Assembly: GCA_944470555.2 (NCBI GenBank)
Contig: OX104134.1
Span: 50,955,890-51,019,889, forward strand
Reading direction: 5' to 3'
DNA length: 64,000 nt
DNA from: Heterobilharzia americana
Taxonomy: Eukaryota; Platyhelminthes; Trematoda; Strigeidida; Schistosomatidae
Shown: positions 47,291 to 59,389 of the stretch, piece by piece
Layout: each line of letters opens with the position of its first letter
Numbering within the stretch: position 1 is the first letter of the stretch
Position numbers and translations under genes: made by a program
Notes under the pieces: generated by a model
Told to the model about the DNA's origin: nothing
Seen by the model: the letters and a program-made list of their open reading frames with translations, nothing else
The model's database searches: none

Positions 47291-49090
47291 GAAGTTCAAC
47301 GACGATAGCTTTCATCGAAATAACTAGTTGTATATTTTATGATTACGTTTAAACCACAAGAGAACAACTATACCTTTGTCATAGAATATACAATAACATA
47401 ACTATAGTATGAATGCAGTCTTCAAACTGGTCAATTCTTTACCACAATACTTCCAGTCAGATTATTGAATATTTCCATATCGAGTATTTTGATGATTCAT
47501 TTGAAGAAGTTCATCGACGTCATCCACTGCATGTCAATGTTTCAATACCTTATCTATCAGCACTGATCAAAAGTTGCCATAATGCTAGACAATTCAATTT
47601 CAAAACACTAGAATAAAAATTTCTTACAGAAAAAACGCCAGCAGGCACGAAACGTGAATTTGAAGTGTCCAATGAACTAAACCTATTTTCTTTGCTTGTT
47701 ACTGTCCCTTTCTACTAAGATCATATCAGACATTTGCAGAAAAATAATGATACACTATTGAGGAAGACAGTTTTCTTCATACATAGAAGTCTGTGGAGTT
47801 TACAACTTGTCTATCCTTTCCTAGGCCATATGCAATAAAACTCATGACGCTATTAAAGCATTTGCACAGGGGATAAATTTACCGATAAAAGCTGATCAAT
47901 TCGTCACAGCAACCTGAAGGCAGGGAAGTCGAACGGAGCAAATAACGACTAATGCCTGTCGTAGAAGAGAAACGTGTACTGAATAGCCCTCGAGTGTTCG
48001 TAACATCTGAGATTCAGTGAAAAACCAACATATGTCCAAACTAAGAACCTCAAAAGTTAAACCACTAAACTCGCCTCCTAGATTTAATAACAAAAGTGAC
48101 TGAATATTTGCCTTTTCTTAAGCTAACAAAGACATACCAATATGTAAATAAACCATTGGGTTAGGTAGATAAGTAGATATATCTTTCCTTCCTTTGTTCA
48201 ATACTAAAATTGGTCATTATAAAAAGCAAAACGATAAAAACATGTAAACAAGCGCAAAGAGGAGGATTTCAAAAGTAAACGTAAACAACAAAACCGCTTA
48301 GAATATAAAAAAGACTGAAACAAATCAATGCATGGAAGACAACGTGCGAAGGAATAAACAATAAAAGGCTTGAATGTATATGACTGAAGTAAAATGAGTT
48401 GAGAAAAAGATATACTGAATTGACCGACAGGAGTTTGAACAGAATTAATGATCTGGACATTTTTCCACGAACAAGCTTATTCCCAAACAGGTGTAAAGTC
48501 ACGTAAGCAGTAATATTAGTAATAATAATAACAGTATAGGGTGACGGGTTATAAATTGATGAACACGAATGATTATACTCAACAAATAAATATTAATATG
48601 ATCCATATTTGAGTTGGATATATGCGTAACACGTGTTGCTTATAGGCGTAAAATGTTTTATCAATGCATAAAGTCTCGAAAAAAGTAAATAGGAGGAAAA
48701 ACAGGTACACTAAAGTCACTTTTCTAAAGGTTTTATTTGAAGTCTGATAATAAGATAAAAGCCTTGTGTAATGAGATTATGAACTAAGCCTCACCATTGT
48801 TTCAGGTAACTTTGGTAAATATATTAATCTGAGTCGAAGAACAATATTGTTTAAATTATATACCTAGCAATGCGCAAAAATGTACTACAGAGTTGTATAT
48901 ATATGCAAAATATGCAATTAAGAGCTGTAACAAAAGAAAAGAGAGACAGAGAGGAAAAAGTCGCATGCAAAGACAAATAAATAAGGCACATTTACATCAA
49001 TTCAAAAAAGCATATATATTTTTTGATGCATCTACGTAGACTACTGATGAAATAGTAAAGTAGTTCAAAAGTAAAACAGGAAATAAAATC
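47291..49090. other. Unrecognised; probably the 3' flank of the b561-like gene
   Basis: No coding features. If the exon at 49091-49183 is the last one, the transcript's 3' untranslated region runs into this stretch on the minus strand. A minus-strand AATAAA occurs at 48732-48737, one of several possible poly(A) signals. Confidence 0.35.
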
Positions 49091-49183
49091 TTAATTAACG
49101 GCTATGATTATGATTAGGATAACAGCAACAATTGCACAAACTGTAGCGTGAAGACCAATTATGAAATATTTGAACATACGACC
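49091..49183 (-). CDS. Likely last exon of the cytochrome b561-like gene: C-terminal membrane helix
   Basis: Minus strand. A good acceptor (CATTTCAG) precedes 49183. The frame reads GRMFKYFIIGLHATVCAIVA and then VILIIIIAVN before a TAA at 49091-49093, a strongly hydrophobic segment fit for a terminal transmembrane helix, as found at the end of FRRS1-type proteins. It lies 8.9 kb downstream of the exon at 58094-58352 on the same strand. That exon ends in phase 1 while this one starts in phase 0, so at least one more exon must lie between. A strong donor (AAACG then GTGAGTGC, exon end at 49420) whose upstream frame KFMQT would join in phase is a candidate partner. It could instead belong to another gene. 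Confidence 0.5.
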   Translation of the reverse strand, partial: GRMFKYFIIGLHATVCAIVAVILIIIIAVN

Positions 49184-51589
49184 CTGAAATGTGAAAAACG
49201 GTAGAGCAAGACAAAATTATATGTTTATATGCATTTTGAAAAGATGTTAAGTGTTGAAATATACTTCAAGAGTAAAAAAAATAAAACTTCAACTTGGTGG
49301 TGTTGAGGCTGATATAACTGTCGACCTAATATATACGGTTATGCTAGCATAGATTAGCAACCATAGGGATGAGTAGTAAAATTACGTCTGACAAGATACT
49401 TTATTTCGCATGCACTCACCGTTTGCATGAATTTCGCTCTATCAAGTATTTAACTTTGGTAAACATTGCAAAGTTTCTTAATATAGGATAAGACGACTAA
49501 TTTTGGATAGTAAAGCTGACTGAAGTGATATACTTGAATGCTTAAAAAGTATGAACAAGTTTTAAATGATTTATGTGCTTAAATTCAACCTTCCAATCTC
49601 CAATTAAACTCATTCATACTTTCGGTCTCAAAGTTGGGAATAGCAAAATGTAGTTGTAACACAACGGGTGATAAGACCAAGAGGAGAAGTGTAAATTCCC
49701 GTCGGCAACTGATAACTTGTATGCCTATACTGTAATATAAACGGTTAATTGGGGGTACATTCACCAGACTGTGATTCACCTTCTAAACTATCATAAAGTT
49801 CATACAGATGTAAAAGACCAGATATAAAATACTTTCATTTGACAAGTTCCTATCTGAACTGGTGAAAACTAGATGTTAAACGATAGAGATATTCAACTAC
49901 CTTGAGTTTCATTAACAGCTTTTATGCAACATTACTTACAATCAGTGAAAATATAACACAATAATACGGAGTTCCAGCATAACGGAATTGATTATTCGAT
50001 GTGTAAACTTATCTTACAACAAAAAGGTATGTTGTTGGAATACGTTCTGCGTATAGCATGGCAGCTTCGCACGATTTGAGTAGACAGAAGTCATCTACTG
50101 CAATCACAGATTCAACTGTGATCACTGTCAGTTTCATTCATCATTATCCTTCTATTGTCTTCCCGTTAATCTGCAAATAGTGCTAACGATTCGAACCGAA
50201 TGGAGGCCATTTATAATCACCATAAGCCACACTATCAACTGCATAGTAAAGCTTTCAAAACATGGTTCATGGGTCGCACCAAACAACAAGCCTCATCAAT
50301 ATAACATCGGAATTCCTAAGTCTATGCTACATTTCTGAAATGTGCATCTAAACCTCAAATTATGATTATTCATTTGATTCCATCTGACCGGTATAATGAA
50401 TTAGTAAAATTCACCCGATATATGCCGATGAATTTAGACGTGTAACGTTATTTATCTCATAAATTAAGAGGACAGTGTTTATGGAAGACTTGAACGTTAC
50501 TTCCATCGCAAAACAATATCTGTGCAGTAATGACTTAGAGACAGATGATAGTATATATGCATTTTGCTTCTTTTCTCTCTGCTTTCTCAAAGGATCAAAC
50601 TTAGAGTCCTTTAAATCCCGTGAGAAGTAGATTTTTTGTGACTACAGCTGGTATCGACTTGTGATATAAGTTTTGCAATATTATCAATATTTGAGGAAAC
50701 CACATTATGATGATTACTTACAGAAGGTTCTGGTTCAGGGGTCGTGGTTGACGTGCATTATTCAAACGTTTTGCGGCCTGATATTGATCAATTTCAACCA
50801 TGTAAGTACGACGTTTATCTATGAAAGGATACAGAACATCATATGTTATATATTGTGCGTATGCACATCAAGGTTTAAGGGGTAAACACTATACAATTAT
50901 ACAAATAAGTGCTTACTAAATTAAGATATCAAGTCCCAGTGAAAATTTGTCAATAGAAAATCTAATGAAGTCACCATGCTAAATGATGATGCATCTTGAT
51001 AAACTGAAGTTGTCCACATAAACTTAGAGTTAAACAGCTCGGTAAAAACTTTTCGAAATAAAATGAAGAATAGTACTAATCCAGATCTCAAAATGAGTAT
51101 ACCCAATTCTAAGACTTGTATGTGCAGCCTAGTTTGATAAAACCAATTCGTTTCAGAGTTAAGAACAACTACCTGAAATATCGGTCAAAATGTTTAACAC
51201 TTTACTCGACTAGACTGAAAACGTTGAGGTTCAGTGTAAAAGCAACCTGAATGACTGAGTTTCAGAACAGAAAACACTTCCTTTCATACTAACAAGCGAG
51301 AGTACAATACGCACTGAATCAGCAGTAGTACACACTGTGAGACGATTTCCAAACTTCATTAGTTGTCAGAAAAACTGAATATGACGGAAATCAAACACGC
51401 ATTGAATATGAAATCGATTTCTACTAAGTAAGATAGTAATCAAACACTTCACCACGCGACCACTGTCTAAAATTCAGTTACAGATCAACAAGAGATATAT
51501 TAAAACAGATTGTTAAGGATGTGTGAGATAATGGTTTACTTGAACGACTTATCAGAGAATTTTCATTGGGTTACCAAAAAATATTTTCC
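49184..51589. other. Intron-like region, nothing recognised
   Basis: If the gene model holds, this lies in the large intron interval of the b561-like gene. Minus-strand open frames at 49585-49779 (rich in leucine and valine) and 50921-51106 have no clear splice support in phase. I do not call them. Confidence 0.35.
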
Positions 51590-52830
51590 AGTGAATATAT
51601 ATTTCATCTAATTCTCGCCTTTCTGTTTGTTTTAATCTTTTAGATGTCTTCTAAATGTATCATGTGATCTCGCACCTTTTTAAAATGTTTTCAAACTGTC
51701 GTTTCTCAAGCTAAGAACGAAACAAAAAGGAAACGTTAAACCGGATAGATATGGGCATATAAATGCTCAGAAATACAGCACAATACTATTCCTAGTATAC
51801 CTATATAGAACTGTAGGCTTTTGTATTGGCTGACTGAACTACCAACACAGTAGTTACACACGATTTTGTATTCATCCCAAAGTCTAGATCAGACGCTAAT
51901 GTAACACCCGCTATCCGCCTGACTTTGTTACTGCGATTATGAACACTATTGAGATAAAAAAATTATTTCTTTTAAAAATATTTTACGGGGAGCTTATTTG
52001 TTGGAATATTACCTACTGAAAATTCGCCAATGTATCACACATGTTGTTTGGAATAAAGCGATTACCATTAGTTTACTGTCGATATATGGATAAAACATTC
52101 ATCCTGTGCGAAAAAAACATGGACAAGTCAAAGATACTCAGTAGATTCAACACAGTAAACCCAGGGATGAAGTTTACATGTAAGGAAGAGTCAGAAGGCA
52201 AGATAGCTTTCCTCGATACTCTTCTCTCAAGACGAAAAGATGGGTTGATAAAGAATAACGGCTATATATTCGAAGGATACAGTTGAGGAGGAACTGGTGA
52301 CCTTGCACAACACACTGATCGAAAATGGCTATCCTGATAAATTCATAAAGAAATAGGTGATTACAAAATCCTAAGAAAGGATGTTCCAACGGAAAAAACC
52401 GCTATACAATCGGGTACAATTTAAAGGTGACGTGCTCAGCGAGGTATCATTTCCCAAACTACAAAGATCAACTCAGAGGACTTTTACTGTTGGTAAATTA
52501 CATTTTTAGTTTTCCACACGCCCAATAGCAGCACCGAGATTGAAAGATGAATTGCCTAGACTGGTCACTTGGTATTGTGCTTATCAGTTTAACTGCTCCT
52601 GTAGAGTCAGTTACATGGGCTGCTGCTCTGAGAATTTAAGTTTTCGTGCTCGCAAACACCTACTAGTATGGTCAAGTAAAGGCGTGGTGAGGATCTTTAC
52701 CAGCTCCATATTAGCACACTTGGTTGAAACTAACCAGAGAGTGGATATGAATGAACCAACTTGCCGAAAGGTACCCAGTTTAGGATCCTTCAAACCACAG
52801 AAGCAGTAGCAACTGCGAACAAACAACCTA
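51590..52830 (+). mobile_element. Penelope-like element, second family, defective
   Basis: Plus strand. An upstream non-coding part (51590 to about 52030) is followed by the end of the RT (YCRYMDKTFILCEKN, where active copies have YVDDTF, then NTVNPGMKFTCKEE and IAFLDTLLSRRKDG, 52041-52286). The GIY-YIG region follows (52540-52809): YQFNCSCRVSYMGCCSENLS, then SSILAHLVETNQRVD. The catalytic pair DD reads DK and GRT reads GCC, and a stop follows NNGYIFEGYS. The element sits in an intron of the b561-like gene in the opposite orientation. Confidence 0.75.
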
Positions 52831-53261
52831 TGTTGTGTGTTCAAAAGAAGCAGATGTTCCCGTTACAACTACCGTGGCCTGATTCGGGATGCGCAAATTC
52901 ATTAGCATCCTAACTCAGATAATCTAATTCCATACTGTAGATACCTCTTTTTCCTTTTAATCTGAAATAATTTTAACAAATTCTCTTGATATATTTTGTC
53001 CCCCAGTATGAGTAGCATTCTACCAATCTATTATTCCTCAAATTTTCCTTCTTAGTTTATTTTATCCAGCTCTCATAAACACCTTGCTGTTGTTTTATTA
53101 AACTATCATTTTATAGCATTACCTACACAGTATAATCGTTTAGATGACCAGTTATTTTGAACTAAATTCCAGTTACAATCGATTCTATCATTAACGTTCA
53201 CACAAAACCTATCTTAATCGACTTCAACTGTATAATAATAGTATTAACAAACTGAAATGAA

Positions 53262-53365
53262 ATAAAGATCTGATCAGCAGTTGAACCTCGTAGTTCAGTT
53301 GGTAGGGTATCAGGCTAGAAATCCGGTGGTCGCCGGTCACGGTCTAAATTTTCAACGGTTACATC
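53262..53365 (+). mobile_element. SINE family T copy T4
   Basis: Plus strand: GAAATAAAGATCTGATCAGC, GAACCTCGTAGTTCAGTTGG, anticodon loop CTAGAAA (with T at position 33, unlike T1), then the B box is deleted and the sequence continues CACGGTCTAAATTTTCA. Internal Pol III promotion is unlikely without the B box. Confidence 0.65.
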
Positions 53366-53380
53366 TCAATATTTAGTTTC

Positions 53381-53700
53381 AAGGTATTATACAACAGTTG
53401 CAGGACCACTGCGAATCTAACAGCAGTGAACAGATGTTCCGTCCTGGTACGAGACTTCTCACCAATGTACAACCACGAGTGTGCCAGTAATCGAACCTGA
53501 AGCCATCGAGTTTCGCGGCTGGTATATTACCATTGAGTCAGACGGATTCTAAAAGTCTACATTTTCCCACTTCTGTCGACTCATGATATAGCGGGAGCAT
53601 CATCCATCAGCATGTATTTGTCCTCATATCCCAACTTGGTTGATCTCACAGGTCACGATTTCCCATTACAGCTTCCATCTCAAAGTAAGCCACTAATGAG
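53381..53700 (-). mobile_element. SINE family B copy, decayed
   Basis: Minus strand, nearly full length: tail AAGGTATTATACAACAGTTG, ribozyme region (GATGTTCCGTCCTGGTACGAGAC), tRNA-like segment (AATCGAACCTGAAGCC), and the 5' block (CATGATATAGCGGGAGC ... CCAACTTGGTTGATCTCAC). Directly follows T4 in opposite orientation. Confidence 0.65.
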
Positions 53701-54329
53701 CACCAGATAGTTTGTAACTTTCTCAGAATTGATTGTTTCTTAACATGCCCACATGTATGTATGTAAAATAAGGTACCATATATGTTCGCTAACAACACTG
53801 ACCAACTGCATATATCTAAGTAAGTTGGGCAGTACACTTCAGTCTTTGATTCAATAGTTAAGAATGACGGTTTCATTGTTATAGCCAATGAACATAGAGT
53901 ATACTGAATCATTTTTTCGTTTCACTTTATGACTCGACGACAAGTGTAACTTAGCCTATGAATCTTTTTAGTATAGAAAAAATCACTGTGTATTCATGAG
54001 TTAAAACACCCATCTAGGAATAACTCCAGTTAATGATAAAAACATGGATTTCATTTTCGTTAAACATTGTAAACTATACAGTCAAAATGGTCCTCGAGGA
54101 ATGCGATAAAGTCACTGGAGGTCACCGGTTCCTAATTAACTGCGTAGAACCAGTATCAACAGTAATTTCCATATGATAATCAATACCCATTAAAATACTA
54201 ACTTTACAATGAATTTTAAATAATTACTATTTGACTTTTATCAGTTTATGTGTTGAATCCATAGATTGAGGAGCTTAAGAGGAAAGTAGATCATCAGTAC
54301 TGAGACTTTAAAATACTATAAGATTGGTT

Positions 54330-54715
54330 AGTGCAGAGTAACCAATATCATGTTATCTAGTCTTGAGTGCTAATCGAACTCTATCCATCACTTTCCATTG
54401 TGATCACCAAGCTAGGAAATTCACGACCACGGTGCATTTTGATACATGTTAGTTGGTTGGAGGCAATCAGTAGGTTTCGTGCTTGTTAGCAGTAGTCAGA
54501 AACACGGGTCTGTAACTTCGAGGGGACAGATGTCCCCTGTGGTGTTCGATTCCGCGTCACCCAGTGCTTTAGTCAGAGACATTAAAATTGAACAATTTGG
54601 GCTGCTATCGACTTCCTGTAGGACTGGGGTGGATACACCGATGAGTCACTGGAGAGTAGTCAACTTCACGTTGTCTAGTCCAGAGCGCTGACGGAATTCT
54701 ATCGATATTCTTTAT
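54330..54715 (+). mobile_element. Possible tRNA-derived SINE family E with duplicated tail
   Basis: An A-box-like TTGTTAGCAGTAGTC (about 54484-54498) and a B-box-like GTTCGATTCCGCG (54544-54556) are spaced as in tRNA-derived SINEs. A related sequence occurs twice in the same orientation: GTTATCTAGTCTTGAGTGC (54352-54370) and GTTGTCTAGTCCAGAGCGC (54671-54689), each followed by TCGAACTCTATCC or a near match. This looks like two tail copies about 320 bp apart. No ribozyme core is seen after the promoter. Confidence 0.4.
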
Positions 54716-55589
54716 AACCTGTTCCAATAAAAGTTTCCTAAAGCCTCTCTAGTAGGCAATTCAGTTACCAATCCCTAAAGACAAAGAGGAAGTCAAACTT
54801 TCGTCCGTTGAACGATGGAAACAATAAATATATATTTGTAGCGCTGGGTAGTGAAAACTACAGTCTCCTCAGTCTCCCTTCTAGATCCAACTTCCTGATG
54901 AGTATCAACAACTACATAGACTAAGTTCACACCACCTTATATATCCCCTTCAAACATCCAACGCCCGAAAACACCATACGAACCTAATTTCATTTATTTA
55001 CGTGTAAACTCTTCTCAGTATTTAGGATTAAACCGTTGGATTGTATTCATAGATCTGCAATAAAACAAATCAGTCCGCCTCCTTTGAGATGCGTGTGTAT
55101 ATCTGTGTATGCGAGTCAGCGATTCTGAGTACAAAAGGGTTTGTAGTGCTTTTTATAACTTTGGTAACTACGCAGTCATTGTAAAAATTATTCTATGTAG
55201 ACAAGATATAATTATAATTATAAGGTAGAATAGGTGGATATATTGTCGCAAATAAGAAACTAGAAATTGAATGTTAGTTGGATGAAAAAAAGGAATATCT
55301 TGAATGGAATAAAAAGTGAAATCAACGCTTCGTCTCATCGATAAGCGGGATTTTTCGGGTAATATAATACATAGACACATATATAAGAGTTTAAGAGACG
55401 AAAATAAACACTCTAATCAATGGGACTCTGTGGACTCAAGCCCTGATGTTCACGAATAATGTTGCAGCAATACAAGGCATTGCAAAGATCATGAGAAATA
55501 ATGGTCAATTCAATGGGAAAATCACATTTGTGTGACAATATGCTGCTTTATTTTCAAAGCCGATACACCGAGGCGAAATCTGAAAGTAT

Positions 55590-56045
55590 TTAGTGGTTAT
55601 ACTTTCGGCTACCAATAAAATTTTCACCGGACATAATATAGCGAATTCATCCCTTTCACTTGTTTTAATCTTTTAAACATGTAATCCAAACGTATCGTAC
55701 TCTTGCAATTTTTTTAAATGTTTTGAACTAGCCATTTTTCGAATTAACAAAACGAAGGAAAAATATCCTGTCAAATGAAAAGACTTTTGAATGCACAAAA
55801 GCACATCATATTTCTAGTCCTCAAATAGCACATACTCCTACTGGCTGAATGAACCACCACCATTAAACATCAGAAGCTAATCTAATATAAACCGACCGCC
55901 TCACATTATTGCACTTAATGCTATTATTATAAACATCATTCAAATGCAATAACCATTTGTTTGAAAATATTGTTTTGGGGGTGTCAAACATACTGTTTGA
56001 AATGAAGCGATTATTATTACCATTATTAGTACAGAAACCTATCAC
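55590..56045 (+). repeat. Diverged repeat of the Penelope-like upstream region
   Basis: Parallels 51590-52080: TTGTTTTAATCTTTTAAAC, AATGTTTTGAACTAGCC, an AACAAAACGAAGGAAA block, and the end GTTTGAAATGAAGCGATTA against GTTTGGAATAAAGCGATTA. The RT-coding part that follows the first copy is missing here, so this is probably a truncated copy of the same Penelope-like element. Confidence 0.5.
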
Positions 56046-56681
56046 TGTTTAGAAGTACAATCTTCTCTTCTCATTCAAGATTTTTGTACACGTTCAGCTG
56101 GACTAAGATAACAGTAGAAGTAAACTGTTGATAAGGTAACTTGCATCATCTATCTACACTGTATCTCTCTTGCAAGTTTCTAACCATACAAAAATAGATG
56201 GGATAAATGAGGACATAAGTGTAAACTTTCCTTTACGTATTTCAACTGATTAATATATAATATAGCTATGAAAAACTCTAACATTGAACATTTATTCGTT
56301 TGAGCGCGCATTTCAATCTCACGGCACCTAATATGCTTTGCTCATTAAAGTATTTTACTAAACCCTGACATACTAACTATGATTCACTGGCTAATAAGTG
56401 GTGAATAGCATCTTATTTTCATGACCTTTATTGTGAATTCCACTCACTTTATAAAAGATCAATTGTACTAGGCTTTGTACTGAATTGATCAAAATTTACA
56501 ATTTCATGCAATTAATCAAGGTGAAATACTTTCTCTTTTTAAGTAGATTTGTAGCTGAACAAGAAACCTTAGTCTTCACGATTAAAGCAAATTATGTAAA
56601 GATACAAAGAAATATGAATATCTACCACAGAATCACAAGGTAGGTAACTGGAAAAAACCAATAACGCCCCAAGTAAAGAAG

Positions 56682-56684
<3 letters not shown>

Positions 56685-56732
<48 letters not shown>
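56685..56732. repeat. AT dinucleotide microsatellite, 24 units
   Basis: Uninterrupted (AT)24 in a presumed intron. Confidence 0.95.
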
Positions 56733-56739
<7 letters not shown>

Positions 56740-57953
56740 TGCACTGATGTTTCTGACAAGTGAACGATGATTATGTCATATAATTGTTTTGCTATACTGA
56801 CGTGCCTTTGATCGCGGACCACCTAATCAAGACAATTAAATGTTATCATCAACTGTTGAGATAAGTAACAGGCTGAAGTACATGGAACCTTATCAAAGTT
56901 GATCTGGTAGACAAGCAATTAAACTGCTTTCTAAAAATCTTTCATCGATAGTTCATATGACTATTAAGTTTTCGAAAATCCTCACCAAATAGACAGTGTT
57001 AATCTGTTGTGTCTTAGAATGCTAATTCACAGCAGTTTTCATTATTTATCTCTGCTGAGGGTATTTAGAGCTAGTAGAAAATAGATTACCGATAGGTTAG
57101 TACATTTCAAGCATCCAACACTTCCTCACCTTTCAAAATTCGTTGTTTCAACCTTGACAGCTTCTGTAATACTAATGAAACTGTTTTCACTCTTTCACCT
57201 ATGTTTACTTCATAGATTGAGGTTACCTACTAATTAACCTCCAGAAAACGTCGCTAATATAAGTCAATTTGCCACTCGATTGGCGTAGAAAGGAAGGAAA
57301 CTTCTTAATTTCAGTGGAAAGCTATGGTTAGATTCATACTTAGAATATCTGTTTATTACATTTAAATTTTCTATATACGACCATCGAATTCATCCACAGT
57401 ACGGATTAATTCAAAGGTTCACAAAAGATGATAATAACACCTTTTCAACCTTCCACAATTTCTAATGAATACTAAACTTCTGTAGGTTAGTTGTGAAAAA
57501 TATGTTCGAGGTAAAGTGAATTATAACTATTTGAATACTTGTCTTCACATCAAGAGGTTGAAATACTTCCTCTGACTCTTCAACTATTGCATTTGATGAT
57601 TGTTAACAATTGAACTGATCGATCATATTTATGTCAGTTCAGCTAGCTGTAAAGCTGATGATGGGACTACATGTCTACAACAACCTTCATAGATTATGCC
57701 GGTTTCGAAATTCTCCAATGAGCTATAGCTGCGTTAATCCATCTATAACTTGAACAAACCTAACACACAGTAAATATTATGATTTACTTCAGAATACCAT
57801 ATTCTTCAAGTCAACATCTTATCTTTAAACCCTTGAATAAATCCAGGTGAAGGCTATCACTGTGTCTCGCTGAGAATAAAATTTGAAAACAAACAAGGTG
57901 AAGTGTACCGGGATAGTCTAGCAACGTACCACTGGTGCTCTGCACGCTATTCA

Positions 57954-57956
<3 letters not shown>

Positions 57957-58029
<73 letters not shown>
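57957..58029. repeat. TA dinucleotide microsatellite, about 36 units
   Basis: Uninterrupted TA tract of 73 bases. It begins about 65 bases into the intron that follows the exon ending at 58094, so length changes would act close to a splice donor. Confidence 0.95.
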
Positions 58030-58032
<3 letters not shown>

Positions 58033-58093
58033 TAGACGTTCGCGTGCATTTAGTATAAAAAAAGTGAAGAGAACTGACAGATGATAATCTTAC

Positions 58094-58352
58094 TCTTATT
58101 TCGACGATAATATAGGCATCCATGAATTTCCAGAACAATTTCAATAGTGAACTGGAATATCACGAAGAATATTAAAATCCATAAAGGATAATTAATAAAT
58201 TGTAATTGTAATCCAGCAGCAGGCATACGTAAACCTAGCATCATTGTTGGCACCGACAGAACATAGGCGAATGTACCGATGAAAAAGTGTATCCAATTAT
58301 ACCATGGCCTATATTCATGAGCTGGATTACATCGGCACAGTGCGATAAATGG
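58094..58352 (-). CDS. Cytochrome b561-like gene, exon with the second half of the heme core
   Basis: Minus strand. Acceptor TTCGTGTTCAG before 58352 and donor GTAAGA after 58094. The 259-nt exon starts in phase 0 with PFIALCRCNPAHEYRPWYNW and goes on IHFFIGTFAYVLSVPTMMLG, then PLWILIFFVIFQFTIEIVLE. The opening matches the conserved QPxxAxxRxxP-xxRRPxxNWxH block of DOMON/FRRS1-type b561 proteins; the histidine in NWIH is the expected last heme ligand. Two membrane helices are visible. The exon ends in phase 1 after YYRRNK. These proteins move electrons across membranes, in some cases to ferric iron; substrate here is not known. Confidence 0.85.
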
Positions 58353-58827
58353 CTGAACACGAATAAGAAAACAGTCAGAAAGAAACATAATTACAAATTA
58401 GATAATAAATAGAAATTCTCCCTACCAGGTACTACAATGTGACCGAATTCCACCTAACTGACCTACAGATTGCTATTCTATGGATGCTCTATCAGCTGAC
58501 ATATTAGGTGTGCCAATTAACTGAGGTTCCTAACACCGTAACACCCATGAATATTTAGAAAGGGATATGTTCAGAAGAAGAGTTTGACCTTAATTATAAA
58601 ACTGTTCAATTACACCTTCCTCGTTTGAAATAGCAACTGAGACTAGAAATGAAGTAGCTAAATTAGGTAGTACGCGTTCTTTTTTCAACTAATTCAGTGG
58701 TATAAACAGATGTATGAGATTTCGTGTATATTCTATCCTCTAACTGCTGAAAGCATCCACACAGTAGAAACCTGATTTTATGTAATCCTACCAATGACTG
58801 ACTTAAGTTCAACAGCAGTGTAAAGCA

Positions 58828-58990
58828 AATAGACGGACTCATCAGCCGGACGTACTTACATCCCAGTGGGTGATGTTGTCCCCACTGGGGCTTGAACTCA
58901 GTACCCATCGCTTCAAATGTCAGGGTGTCATCCACTAGACCATTGGTGTACGGAAGCCGCCTCTTGTGTAAAGGGTATCAGTTGTTGTCT
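58828..58990 (-). mobile_element. Smα SINE copy S6, ribozyme truncated
   Basis: Minus strand, in sense with the host gene, inside an intron. CAACAACTGATACCC block, A-box region ATGGTCTAGTGGATGAC, B box GAGTTCAAGCCCC, then the hammerhead 5' half with CTGATGAGTCC. Similarity stops there (the following sequence is unrelated), so the GAAA half and cleavage site are missing. Confidence 0.75.
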
Positions 58991-58991
58991 G

Positions 58992-59275
58992 AAACTTGCA
59001 GTTCCCCATTGCTATACAGGGTCAGATTGCTCAACTCCTGTCAGGGTCTTATAGGGAACATCACTCACTGGGGTGTAGGTACATCCAGCTGACGAGTCCC
59101 AAGCAGGACGAAACCCGCTTCCTGGATTCCACTGTTAGTCACCAAGACGAATACAACATCGTGAATATCCGGCAGTATCAAGGCATTCACATAGGAGCCC
59201 ATCTGTCAACAGAAGTCGAGCGGTTTGACCCTGTAAAGGAATGGGAAATAACAGGAATCAAACAACAGTAATGTA
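58992..59275 (+). mobile_element. Smα SINE copy S7, rearranged with inverted head
   Basis: Plus strand. The left part (58996-59043, TTCCCCATTGCTATACAGGGTC) is the Smα head; it joins the linker before the ribozyme directly, with no tRNA-like part. The ribozyme core is complete (CTGACGA 59089-59095, GAAA 59110-59113, stem II 4 bp), but stem III is disrupted: the site reads TTC and two of three pairs fail. After the family end, the head sequence occurs again in reverse orientation (about 59150-59265). It meets S6 head to head. Confidence 0.7.
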
Positions 59276-59389
59276 ATGACTTTAACCCACTAGTGACAGA
59301 CACATCAAGAAGATTATCACTACAGAGAGAAGAACGGTGACAGTAACATATATGGTAGTAGAATCAAGAAGGCGTGTTTTGTACTATTT

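Larger units (their letters stand above)
56046..58093. other. Intron sequence of the b561-like gene with two TA tracts
   Basis: Presumed intron. Apart from the TA microsatellites I recognise no repeat family or exon. The other open frames on the minus strand here are driven by the TA tracts. Confidence 0.4.

Noticed and set aside
47030..47308. 92-residue open frame as a host gene
   Set aside because: The strand and sequence match the 3' end of the non-LTR family at 30105-30790; the frame is accidental.
49585..49779. Hydrophobic minus-strand open frame as the missing b561 exon
   Set aside because: No splice donor of normal sequence at its end and the phases do not join with either neighbouring exon.
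54625..54665. Hammerhead-like ACACCGATGAGTCAC in the family E unit
   Set aside because: The core reads CCGATGA and no GAAA follows within range.
58050..58388. Start codon at 58388 as a gene start
   Set aside because: The first residues lie upstream of a good splice acceptor at 58352; conserved b561 sequence begins exactly at the acceptor.
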